A DNA stretch of 8,623 bases from an uncultured Akkermansia sp. (GTDB lineage: Bacteria; Verrucomicrobiota; Verrucomicrobiia; Verrucomicrobiales; Akkermansiaceae), in contig CAAFXA010000105.1 in assembly GCA_900766865.1 (NCBI GenBank), positions 1 through 8,623 of the forward strand, in the 5' to 3' direction. Under the pieces are notes generated by a model that was given only the letters and a program-made list of their open reading frames with translations, was not told the origin of the DNA and made no database searches. The position numbers and the translations under genes are program-made. Of this stretch, positions 1 through 5,376 are shown piece by piece (the stretch's first letter is position 1; each line of letters starts with the position of its first letter).

Positions 1-230
1 CTTGCGGGCTGGGGGACTCTCACTACCTTTTTGACAAATTAAGGCAAGCCTTTTTCCTCAGACACCCATTTCTGAGGTTGAAGTTAATCCCCATCTGTCA
101 GCAAATCTGAAAAAAATCCAGAAAGCACGCCAATTCAAAAAAGACTTTGCAAACTGAAACGCAGGGATATACCCTTGATTTTCCGAACGCTTTTTCAAAC
201 GCGTTTGCCCTGCCATGTTAGGTATAAAGA
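1..230. other. Leading stretch without a supported gene
   Basis: I see no convincing gene here. In frame 1 the first 13 codons run open to a TAA at 40-42, so the very end of an upstream plus-strand gene is possible but cannot be identified. Just after it, AAGG-CAAG-CCTT followed by five T (41-55) could be a weak terminator. A 6-bp inverted repeat, CCTCAG (56-61) and CTGAGG (72-77), follows; it lacks a downstream T-tract on either strand. The rest is AT-rich and shows no recognisable RNA gene. Confidence 0.5.
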
Positions 231-259
231 TTGACTCTGACCAGAATATATGGTAGGCT
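231..259 (+). promoter_or_regulatory. Possible promoter of the exported-protein pair
   Basis: TTGACT at 231-236 is a near-consensus -35 box. Seventeen bases later TAGGCT (254-259) is a poor -10 box, but it is preceded by TGG (251-253), which resembles an extended -10. This would start transcription near 266, just before the stem-loop at 259-291. TATAAA at 223-228 is a better -10 box by itself but has no well-spaced -35. Position and sequence are suggestive only. Confidence 0.35.
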
Positions 260-291
260 TGTGCGCATCGGGGCTGACAAGCCCCGCACAA
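259..291 (+). promoter_or_regulatory. 5' leader stem-loop
   Basis: CGGGGCT (269-275) pairs perfectly with AGCCCCG (280-286) around a GACA loop. The outer TTGTG (259-263) can pair with CACAA (287-291), leaving a five-base bulge on the 5' side, for about 12 pairs in all. No T-tract follows, so it is not an ordinary terminator. It lies 30 bases before the start codon at 322, at or close to the 5' end of the expected transcript. A role in mRNA stability or translation control is inference. Confidence 0.55.
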
Positions 292-321
292 ATACAAACA
301 ATTAACCTGACTTTCAAGAAA

Positions 322-777
322 ATGAAGAAAATCGCCATTTTTGCCCTGCTGACCACAGCCTCCATCGCTCAGGCCGACATGCTGACCGCCGTGAAGGATG
401 CAGCCGTGAACGAAGCAAAGAACCAGGCCACTGCCGCCATCACAGAAAAAGTGAACGCTGCCACTGCCGGCGCCGCTGAAAGCACCTCCGGCATTACCGA
501 CAAAGTAGCAGAAACTCAGGCCAAGGTGGATGCTGTAGCCGCCGACATCGAAGCTAAAAAGCAGGCCGCAGAAGACATCAAAAACCAGTTGGATACTAAC
601 GTCGAAGCCGTTAAGGCCTCCCGCGAGGCAACAGAGAAAGCCGTAAAGGAGCAGGCCGCTGCTGCCAAGAAGGCTGCCGCAGAGAAAAAGGCCGCCAGCA
701 AGGCCAACGCTAAGAAGAGCGCCACTAAGGCCACCAACAAAGCTGTAAATAAGGGGCTCAACAAGCTCTTTAAGTAA
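322..777 (+). CDS. Exported Ala/Lys-rich helical protein, unknown function
   Basis: I do not recognise the family. The 151-residue product begins with a clear signal peptide (MKK, hydrophobic 4-12, AQA at 16-18 followed by D19), so it should be exported to the periplasm or beyond. The mature part has almost no aromatic residues and reads as long amphipathic helix: residues 20-50 are rich in Ala with spaced charges, 56-112 resemble a coiled coil (KVAETQAKVD, ADIEAKKQAAED), and 113-151 are strongly basic with many AK and KK pairs. A start at 250 would put 24 extra residues before the signal peptide, so 322 is preferred. No Shine-Dalgarno is visible; the start is preceded by A-rich CAAGAAA. The next gene follows after 32 bases with no terminator. 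The basic tail resembles histone H1-like proteins, but the signal peptide argues against a nucleoid role. A structural envelope or polyanion-binding role is a guess. Confidence 0.8.
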   Translation: MKKIAIFALLTTASIAQADMLTAVKDAAVNEAKNQATAAITEKVNAATAGAAESTSGITDKVAETQAKVDAVAADIEAKKQAAEDIKNQLDTNVEAVKASREATEKAVKEQAAAAKKAAAEKKAASKANAKKSATKATNKAVNKGLNKLFK

Positions 778-809
778 AAGTCTGAGCGACCTCACGCCCC
801 AAAGCTACC

Positions 810-1040
810 ATGAAAACTCTCATCCGGCTACTTCTTGTGCTTGCGCTGCTGCCCACAGTAGCGCAAGCTCAGTATGGCATGACGAAGAACAAAAGGCTTC
901 CCGTCATCAACCCTTCCCCGAAGCTCAAGAATCCCTCCCCAGAGCTCCGAAACCCGCGCCCCGGCGTTTATAACCCCAAACCGGGGCTCGAACGGGTGAA
1001 ACCCGACCTGCGCCCGCGTACTCCATCCCGTCGCCGCTGA
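810..1040 (+). CDS. Exported Pro/Arg-rich heptad-repeat peptide
   Basis: This 76-residue protein has a strong signal peptide (hydrophobic 5-15, AQA at 18-20, cleavage before Q21). The predicted 56-residue mature peptide has 12 prolines and, by my count, 15 Lys/Arg against 3 Asp/Glu, with no cysteine. Residues 34-68 form five seven-residue units of the type NPxPxLx (NPSPKLK, NPSPELR, NPRPGVY, NPKPGLE, and degenerate RVKPDLR), ending in SRRR. Such a sequence should be extended or polyproline-like rather than globular. The regular spacing and codon variation between units suggest a selected protein repeat. It probably shares a transcript with the preceding gene and also ends its signal peptide in AQA. 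No Shine-Dalgarno is seen. Possible roles are binding to an acidic partner or cell-wall polymer, or a cationic antimicrobial-like peptide; none can be shown from sequence. Confidence 0.75.
   Translation: MKTLIRLLLVLALLPTVAQAQYGMTKNKRLPVINPSPKLKNPSPELRNPRPGVYNPKPGLERVKPDLRPRTPSRRR
909..1013 (+). repeat. Five 21-bp protein repeats (NPxPxLx)
   Basis: Five consecutive seven-codon units lie inside the Pro/Arg-rich peptide. Asn-Pro starts the first four; the fifth is degenerate. The units differ at the DNA level, with CCC, CCT, CCG and CCA all used for proline, so this is an old protein-level repeat rather than a recent slippage product. Confidence 0.7.
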
Positions 1041-1077
1041 GCAGTTTTTACCGAAACAAAAGCAAGCCAGAACACTC

Positions 1078-1155
1078 TTTTTTACTTAAAAAATCCTGAT
1101 ATTTGAAAAAAAGACGTAAATTTGGCTTGCCAAAAGCGTGCAATTAGAGTATAAG
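1078..1155 (+). promoter_or_regulatory. Strong promoter with A-tracts and overlapping palindrome
   Basis: TTGCCA (1127-1132), a spacer of exactly 17 bases and TATAAG (1150-1155) form a near-consensus sigma70-type promoter, predicting a start near 1162. Upstream lie T6 (1078-1083), A6 (1088-1093) and A7 (1106-1112), plus TAAATTT (1117-1123). The last two sit where an UP element would contact the RNA polymerase alpha subunit. A perfect inverted repeat, TTTGGC-TT-GCCAAA (1121-1134), covers the -35 box and could be an operator. The arrangement suits a highly expressed gene such as the small basic protein downstream. Confidence 0.65.
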
Positions 1156-1169
1156 AGGCGACCACCTCT

Positions 1170-1183
1170 CCGCAGTGATGCGG
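1170..1183 (+). promoter_or_regulatory. Leader hairpin with GTGA tetraloop
   Basis: CCGCA (1170-1174) and TGCGG (1179-1183) form a 5-bp stem closed by GTGA, a GNRA-type tetraloop. It should lie within the first 25 bases of the transcript from the promoter above and ends 28 bases before the start codon at 1212. A role in RNA stability or protein binding is inferred only from position and loop type. Confidence 0.4.
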
Positions 1184-1211
1184 AATTAACATTTTACACA
1201 ATACACAAGAT

Positions 1212-1367
1212 ATGTCCAAGCACTCCACACTCAAAGCAACCGGTACCGTTGGCGGTAAGCGTTCTGTCCTCAAGCGTTTCGAGCGCGTTAAGCTCATGAA
1301 GGAGCGCGGCCAGTGGAAGGAGGGTCAGAGCCCCATCGGTCTTCCCAAGACCAAGTTCGAGGCCTGA
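1212..1367 (+). CDS. PVC-type small basic protein
   Basis: The 51-residue product matches what I remember of the small basic protein family found in Chlamydiae and Verrucomicrobia, thought to be ribosome- or RNA-associated. Diagnostic segments are VLKRFERV (residues 19-26), the basic helix LMKERGQWKEG (28-38) and GLPKTK (43-48). I count 13 Lys/Arg and 4 Asp/Glu, with no signal peptide, so it is a cytoplasmic, probably nucleic-acid-binding protein. Its length is normal for the family. The start has no Shine-Dalgarno (preceding bases CACAAGAT). The gene stands alone between a strong promoter and its own terminator, which fits abundant expression. Its exact molecular job is, to my knowledge, not established. 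This gene is the main evidence for the taxonomic assignment. Confidence 0.88.
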   Translation: MSKHSTLKATGTVGGKRSVLKRFERVKLMKERGQWKEGQSPIGLPKTKFEA

Positions 1368-1424
1368 TGCCGCCCATTCCTGCCCTCTCTGCATGAGCGG
1401 GGCATTCAACAGATATTTTTCCGG

Positions 1425-1459
1425 AGCCTCTCGGTATTCACATGCCGCGAGGCTTTTTT
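1425..1459 (+). terminator. Intrinsic terminator after the small basic protein
   Basis: AGCCTCTCGG (1425-1434) pairs with CCGCGAGGCT (1445-1454) with one mismatch, around a ten-base loop, and runs into a T-tract (1454-1459). It lies 57 bases past the stop codon at 1367. Confidence 0.85.
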
Positions 1460-1509
1460 ACAACCCGATGTGAACCAGGCGCGAAAGCGTCCCAACCAGA
1501 AGACTAGAC

Positions 1510-2976
1510 ATGACAGAAGAGAACAGCAGTTACCCGCCCGCCCCCGAAGGCAGCGTGCGTCTGAACAAGTTTCTGGCAGCCTGCGGATATGAGTCCCGCC
1601 GCGCTGCCGACCGCCTGATAGCAGAAGGGCGAGTGGAAGTGAACGGCAAGGCCGTGGATACCCCCGGTCTGCGCGTACTTCCCACGGATTTCGTGAAGGT
1701 GGATGGCCGCCATGCCACCCCCAAGGAAGAGGTTGTGCTGCTGCTCAACAAGCCGCGTGGCTATGTGTGCAGCCGCGATGCACAGGGCGCCATTGGCACA
1801 GTATACGATTTGCTGCCGCCCAAGTACCGCTACGCCAATTATGTGGGCCGCCTGGATGCCGACAGCGAAGGACTGATTATTTTCACCAACAACGGCACTC
1901 TCGGTCAGAGCATCGGCCACCCCAGTGGCGGCATTGAGAAGGAATACTGGGTAACACTCGACCAGGCATTCGACAACAGCGTGCTCATTCAGCTGCTCAA
2001 GGGAGTTCGCATTCCCGAGGGACAGGCCAAGGCCAAGTACATCTCACGCCTGAGTGCGCGCCGTGCCTGTGTGGTGCTGGAGCAAGGCCTCAAGCGACAG
2101 GTACGCCAGATGTTCTCCTGCCTGGGGCTGCGCGTGAAGAAGCTGGTGCGCGTGCGCATCGGTTCCCTGTGGGGCGGCGACCTCGAGCCCGGTCAGGCAA
2201 CCCTCATGACTGCCGAGCAGATAGCTCAGGCTACCACCAATCCGCGCCGCCGCAAGGGGCTTATTGGTGCCAAGCAGGCCTTCAAACCGCGCCCCCACAT
2301 GAGCCAGGCTGCCGCCCAGCAGGATGATGACGATGACAACTACGTCTTCAACCCTGATGACTTTGAAACGGAAGAAGAGGCCTTGGAAACATCCACCAAG
2401 TTTACAGATGGCGAGGCCTTTGAGCCGGAGCGAGAAGACGCTCGCCGCCCCTTTGGCCGCGCCCCCCGCAACCGACGCGAATTTACCGATGATGATCGTG
2501 GTCCCCGTCGTTCTTTCGGCGGTGAGCGTAACGAGCGTCGTAGCTTTGGCGACCGCGAGCGCCGCTCCTTCGGTGGTGACCGTGGTGAGCGCCGCGGCTT
2601 TGGCGACCGCGAACGCCGTCCCTTTGGCGGAGAGCGTGGTGAGCGCCGCAGCTTTGGCGACCGCGAGCGCCGCTCCTTCGGTGGTGACCGTGGTGAGCGC
2701 CGTGGCTTTGGCGACCGCGAACGCCGTTCCTTTGGCGGTGACCGTGGCGAGCGCCGCAGCTTTGGCGACCGTGAGCGCCGCTCCTTCGGTGGAGAGCGTG
2801 GCGAGCGCAAAAGCTTTGGTAATCGTGAGCGCCGTTCCTTCGGCGGCGAGCGCGGAGAGCGCCGCAGTTTTGGCGGTGAGCGTAAGAGCTACGGCCAGCG
2901 CCCCTCCTTTGGCGACCGCCGCAATACTCGCACCTTCAACAAACGCCGCCCGTACGACAAGGGGCGCAGCGAGTAA
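1510..2976 (+). CDS. RsuA/RluB/E/F-family rRNA pseudouridine synthase with Arg/Gly tail
   Basis: The enzyme converts a uridine in rRNA to pseudouridine in the cytoplasm. Residues 16-62 are an S4 RNA-binding domain (VRLNKFLAACG, RLIAEGRVEVNG). Residues 75-235 are the catalytic fold: LLNKPRGYV (78-86), GRLDADSEGL (113-122) with catalytic Asp116, EKEY, and QGLKRQVRQMF with the VKKLVRVRIGSL strand. DSEGL and QGLKRQ look closer to RluE/RluF than to RsuA, but the target uridine cannot be decided. After the domain comes an acidic linker (D272-D276, then E/D-rich to about 295), then a basic tail to residue 488 dominated by RRSFG/GER repeats (333-458). Related enzymes are usually about 230-300 residues, so the tail nearly doubles the protein. 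Similar RGG/RG tails on RNA enzymes add non-specific RNA binding. No clear Shine-Dalgarno. Terminators lie on both sides, so it is probably monocistronic. Confidence 0.93.
   Translation: MTEENSSYPPAPEGSVRLNKFLAACGYESRRAADRLIAEGRVEVNGKAVDTPGLRVLPTDFVKVDGRHATPKEEVVLLLNKPRGYVCSRDAQGAIGTVYDLLPPKYRYANYVGRLDADSEGLIIFTNNGTLGQSIGHPSGGIEKEYWVTLDQAFDNSVLIQLLKGVRIPEGQAKAKYISRLSARRACVVLEQGLKRQVRQMFSCLGLRVKKLVRVRIGSLWGGDLEPGQATLMTAEQIAQATTNPRRRKGLIGAKQAFKPRPHMSQAAAQQDDDDDNYVFNPDDFETEEEALETSTKFTDGEAFEPEREDARRPFGRAPRNRREFTDDDRGPRRSFGGERNERRSFGDRERRSFGGDRGERRGFGDRERRPFGGERGERRSFGDRERRSFGGDRGERRGFGDRERRSFGGDRGERRSFGDRERRSFGGERGERKSFGNRERRSFGGERGERRSFGGERKSYGQRPSFGDRRNTRTFNKRRPYDKGRSE
2506..2883 (+). repeat. 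Seven 54-bp tandem repeats coding RRSFG-type tail
   Basis: The tail consists of seven exact 18-codon units, each a ten-residue half (RRSFGGDRGE type) followed by an eight-residue half (RRSFGDRE type). Boundaries fall at 2506, 2560, 2614, 2668, 2722, 2776 and 2830. Units differ mostly at third codon positions (CGC/CGT, TTC/TTT, GGC/GGT) with a few substitutions (S to G or P, D to E, one RKSFGNRE). The length is strictly in frame and the protein pattern is conserved. Such an array is prone to gain or lose units by recombination. Confidence 0.92.
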
Positions 2977-2991
2977 ACAGAAATGTTACAA

Positions 2992-3018
2992 AGGCTCCGC
3001 ACAAGCGGGGCCTTTTTT
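2992..3018 (+). terminator. Intrinsic terminator after the pseudouridine synthase
   Basis: AGGCTCCGC (2992-3000) pairs with GCGGGGCCT (3005-3013), with one T-G wobble, around an ACAA loop, followed by a T-tract to 3018. It begins 15 bases after the stop codon. Confidence 0.9.
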
Positions 3019-3074
3019 CTGAGATAAATGCGTCAGAGCCCTGAACACTAGCACCGAAACAACATCTCATCAAC

Positions 3075-4481
3075 ATGACGATTCACAACTGGATACTGGC
3101 GAGCTGCCTGCTCTGCCTGCCGCTGGCAGCACAGGATGCCCCCCGGACGGCACCCGCACAGCAAGAAACTGCGCAGGATGCCCGTCTGGCAGAGCTTACC
3201 CGGAAGGCAGAAAGCGGAGATGCTACAGCTACCCAGCAGCTCTACACGGAATACGCTCTGCAGGGTAATACCGAGCAGGCAAAAGCCTGGGCAACCCGCT
3301 ACGAAGAGCAACTGACCGCGCAGGCAGAAAGCGGAGATGCCAAATCCATGATGCAGCTGGCCACAGCCTACCTCAAGGGGCAGGACTACATGCCACAAAA
3401 TCCCGGCAAAGCTGTAAGCTGGTTCGTGCGTGCGGCAGAATCCGGCCAACCGGCAGCGGCATTCATTCTGGGCGAACTTTTCACCCAGCAGGGCAATACG
3501 GCCGAGGCAGAAAAATTCTATAAGATGGCATATAGCGAGTATGAAAAGCTCACCGCTGCCATATCCGGCGACCAGCTGACTACCGAACAGCGAAACGCCC
3601 TCTACTGGCAAGGCTACATGCAGCTTATGGGTATCGGCACCACTAAAAATGAGGCCGAGGGCGTGGCAAAAATCGAACGGTCCGATAATGCCTGGGCCTG
3701 GAGCCAGCTTTACAAATGCTACGTCAAAGGAATCGGTGTAAAGAAAGACATTTCGCGAGCCATTGGATATGCCCGCAAATTGGCAGATGAAGTTAAGGAC
3801 GGCATGATGGCCTGGGTAGTAGGCTCTGCCTATCTGAGCGGACAGGATGTGCCGAAAGACGAAACGCTGGGGCGCAAGTATCTGGAGCAGGCAGCAGACG
3901 CCAACATAGCCGAAGCCATTTACCACAAGGGTGTCCTTCTTCAAGCTGAAGGCAAAAACAAAGAGGCTTATGATTGTTTCAACCAGGCCGGCAGTATGGG
4001 CATGCCGGCAGCCATGACGGCTACAGCAAAGCTTCTTCTTACCGGAGCAGATGGCATAGTAAAGGACGAAGCCCGAGCTCTCAAGATGCTCCAGACGGCC
4101 AGCGATTACTACAATGACCTGCGCGCCCCGTATGAGCTGGGGCTGTATTACGATGGAGTGGGCGAACCGGAACTCGCCAACAACTGGTACCGCATTGCCA
4201 GCGATCGCGGTGTTATCGAAGCTATGGCACGCCGTGGGCTGCTGCACATCACGCCGAACTCCGGGGTTAACTGGAGCCCCACACAAATGTACCGCTGGTG
4301 GCGCACCGGCAGCGATGCGGGGGATGCAACCTGCTCTCTCTACCTCAATCTCTTCCTCTTCGGATTCATACCTTTTGTTCTTCTCGTTTCATTCGGTGTG
4401 CCTATCCTTGTGGTACATCTTCTTAACAAGAAGGCACAGGCAGCAGAGGAACAGGCCGCCACAACGGATACTGACAAGTAA
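3075..4481 (+). CDS. Exported Sel1/TPR-like repeat protein with C-terminal membrane anchor
   Basis: The 468-residue protein has a signal peptide (hydrophobic 6-18, LAAQ then D21) and then Sel1-like helical repeats of about 36 residues. The clearest units are 85-124 (AESGDAKSMMQLATAYLKG), 125-156, 207-243, 246-276, 278-310 and 352-380, with typical GxGVKKD and AAxxGxxxA elements. A long hydrophobic segment (about 422-450) is followed by NKK and a short polar tail, giving type I topology: repeats outside the cytoplasm, tail inside. Sel1 repeats are protein-binding scaffolds, often in envelope stress, secretion or host contact; no enzyme domain is visible. The segment just before the anchor is Trp-rich (YRWWRTG). 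The gene stands alone between terminators, and I see neither a Shine-Dalgarno nor a convincing promoter in the short gap upstream. Its partner is unknown; the adjacent lipoprotein operon is a possible but unproven candidate. Confidence 0.87.
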   Translation: MTIHNWILASCLLCLPLAAQDAPRTAPAQQETAQDARLAELTRKAESGDATATQQLYTEYALQGNTEQAKAWATRYEEQLTAQAESGDAKSMMQLATAYLKGQDYMPQNPGKAVSWFVRAAESGQPAAAFILGELFTQQGNTAEAEKFYKMAYSEYEKLTAAISGDQLTTEQRNALYWQGYMQLMGIGTTKNEAEGVAKIERSDNAWAWSQLYKCYVKGIGVKKDISRAIGYARKLADEVKDGMMAWVVGSAYLSGQDVPKDETLGRKYLEQAADANIAEAIYHKGVLLQAEGKNKEAYDCFNQAGSMGMPAAMTATAKLLLTGADGIVKDEARALKMLQTASDYYNDLRAPYELGLYYDGVGEPELANNWYRIASDRGVIEAMARRGLLHITPNSGVNWSPTQMYRWWRTGSDAGDATCSLYLNLFLFGFIPFVLLVSFGVPILVVHLLNKKAQAAEEQAATTDTDK

Positions 4482-4516
4482 ACAGTTGAGTATAGGGCGC
4501 ATCGCGCTGAATACAG

Positions 4517-4543
4517 AAGGCGGGCTTATCACCCGCCTTTTTT
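4517..4543 (+). terminator. Intrinsic terminator after the Sel1-repeat gene
   Basis: AAGGCGGG (4517-4524) pairs perfectly with CCCGCCTT (4532-4539) around a seven-base loop and is followed by T to 4543. The next 165 bases, up to the AT-rich promoter of the lipoprotein operon, are GC-rich. They hold only short inverted repeats (for example GGCA-TCA-TGCC at 4635-4645) and no gene I can support. Confidence 0.9.
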
Positions 4544-4710
4544 CTGCCTGGTGAAGCGCCACTGGGAGACGCGCCCACCGCAGGCTCCCTGTCCGCCCGC
4601 GCCTTTGCGCAACTGAATAGGTAAAATAGGCGTTGGCATCATGCCCCCTGGAGATTCATTAGCCCAGTAAATTGAAATTTGGCGAGGATGCGCGATTTGA
4701 AACTTTTATC

Positions 4711-4739
4711 TTGTTTTGTCCCACAAAATAAATTATACT
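4711..4739 (+). promoter_or_regulatory. Lipoprotein operon promoter with embedded inverted repeat
   Basis: TTGTTT (4711-4716), a 17-base spacer and TATACT (4734-4739) form a plausible sigma70-type promoter in an AT-rich stretch. Transcription would begin near 4746, only about three to four bases before the start codon at 4750, making the mRNA leaderless or nearly so. Between the two boxes lies a perfect inverted repeat, TTTTGT-CCC-ACAAAA (4714-4728), well placed to act as a repressor operator. The promoter call rests on spacing and sequence only. Confidence 0.5.
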
Positions 4740-4749
4740 CGCGGAGCAG

Positions 4750-5376
4750 ATGAAAAAACTACTCATCATCCTCATGCCCATACTGGTATGCATCGCGACC
4801 ACACTCCTGTCTGTCGGATGCGACGCCATTGGCGTAAGCTGCAATTTGGGCGCCAAGCTGGACAGCGTAGGCAAAAACATCCCCATCGCCCGACAGACCG
4901 GAGCAAAATACACGCTGAATGACAAACTCTACTCTGAGTGTGAGGTGAGCTACCGGAGCGTCAATACACCTATAGTTCAGTTCAAATTCGGCCATCTGTA
5001 CTACTGGAACGGCCACGAAGACGCACCATCCTCTACCCCTGTGCGTTATTTATTGGCATTAAACGGACATGAAATCATTTCAGCCAAAGATTTTGATTAT
5101 AAACAAGCCACTCGCAGCACCAAACCCAAATTCATAGGTCATGGCGTACCTTCCCAGTACTGCACCAGATTCCGCCTTCTGAGCGCCGATTTCGATAACA
5201 GCCAGTCGGCTACACAGGTAAACTTTCTGCCGGAGCAACGCAGCACAGGCAACTACCTGCGTACACCGTTGGTAGCAGCCATCTCCTGGGGAATAGATGT
5301 GCCCCTCACACTGGCAGGGAATGCCATTCTTTACACACTCACGGGCGTAGGTTGCCTGATAGATGCCGTCTTATGA
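4750..5376 (+). CDS. Lipoprotein paralogue 1 of a three-gene array
   Basis: I do not recognise this 208-residue family. The N-terminus has a hydrophobic export signal (MKKLLIILMPILV) and a probable lipobox cysteine, C24 (LLSVGC, not ideal at -3). Immediately after comes CNLGAKLDSVGKNIP (31-45), the block shared with the two following genes. Other shared elements are YTLNDKLYSECEVSY (54-68), KDFDYKQA (113-120), and the C-terminal LPEQRSTGNYLRTPL (160-174) followed by AAISWGIDVPL (176-186). The last 30 residues are hydrophobic enough for a membrane helix, so the protein may be held by both a lipid and a C-terminal segment. The stop overlaps the next start as ATGA (5373-5376), implying translational coupling. 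GGAG at 4742-4745 could be a Shine-Dalgarno, but it may fall upstream of the transcription start. No catalytic motif is evident; an envelope structural or signalling role is speculative. Confidence 0.82.
   Translation: MKKLLIILMPILVCIATTLLSVGCDAIGVSCNLGAKLDSVGKNIPIARQTGAKYTLNDKLYSECEVSYRSVNTPIVQFKFGHLYYWNGHEDAPSSTPVRYLLALNGHEIISAKDFDYKQATRSTKPKFIGHGVPSQYCTRFRLLSADFDNSQSATQVNFLPEQRSTGNYLRTPLVAAISWGIDVPLTLAGNAILYTLTGVGCLIDAVL

Noticed and set aside
31..59. Promoter at the perfect TTGACA (31-36)
   Set aside because: No -10-like hexamer occurs 16 to 18 bases downstream; that region reads TTTTTCCTC.
322..777. Histone H1-like nucleoid protein
   Set aside because: The Lys/Ala-rich C-terminus fits superficially, but the N-terminal signal peptide with AQA cleavage site implies export.
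58..795. Minus-strand 245-codon frame opposite the Ala/Lys-rich gene
   Set aside because: It is rich in Gly, Cys, Leu and Phe, as expected from the complement of Ala/Lys codons. It also covers the promoter and hairpin region, while the plus frame has a proper signal peptide.
2506..2883. CRISPR array
   Set aside because: Regular spacing drew attention, but units are contiguous coding repeats with no unique spacers.
2324..3022. Out-of-frame plus-strand frame over the pseudouridine synthase tail, plus an antisense frame at 2340-2810
   Set aside because: Both are low-complexity by-products of the 54-bp repeat (Ala/Ser/Val and Arg/Ser/Pro strings). Variation between units falls at third positions of the RRSFG frame, which marks that one as the coding frame.
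3048..4286. Long minus-strand open frame (412 codons) opposite the Sel1-repeat gene
   Set aside because: The plus strand encodes clear Sel1 repeats with signal peptide and anchor over the same bases. The antisense product is Cys/Gly-rich, shows no domain, and would run into the terminator region of the neighbouring gene.
4529..4642. Minus-strand 37-codon frame in the Sel1-lipoprotein gap
   Set aside because: It ends inside the terminator hairpin, has no ribosome binding site, and its Gly/Arg-rich product fits GC-rich non-coding sequence.
5352..5372. Upstream TTG start for lipoprotein paralogue 2
   Set aside because: It would add PDRCRL before the lipoprotein signal. The ATG at 5373 overlaps the previous stop in the usual coupled manner and gives a signal like that of paralogue 3.
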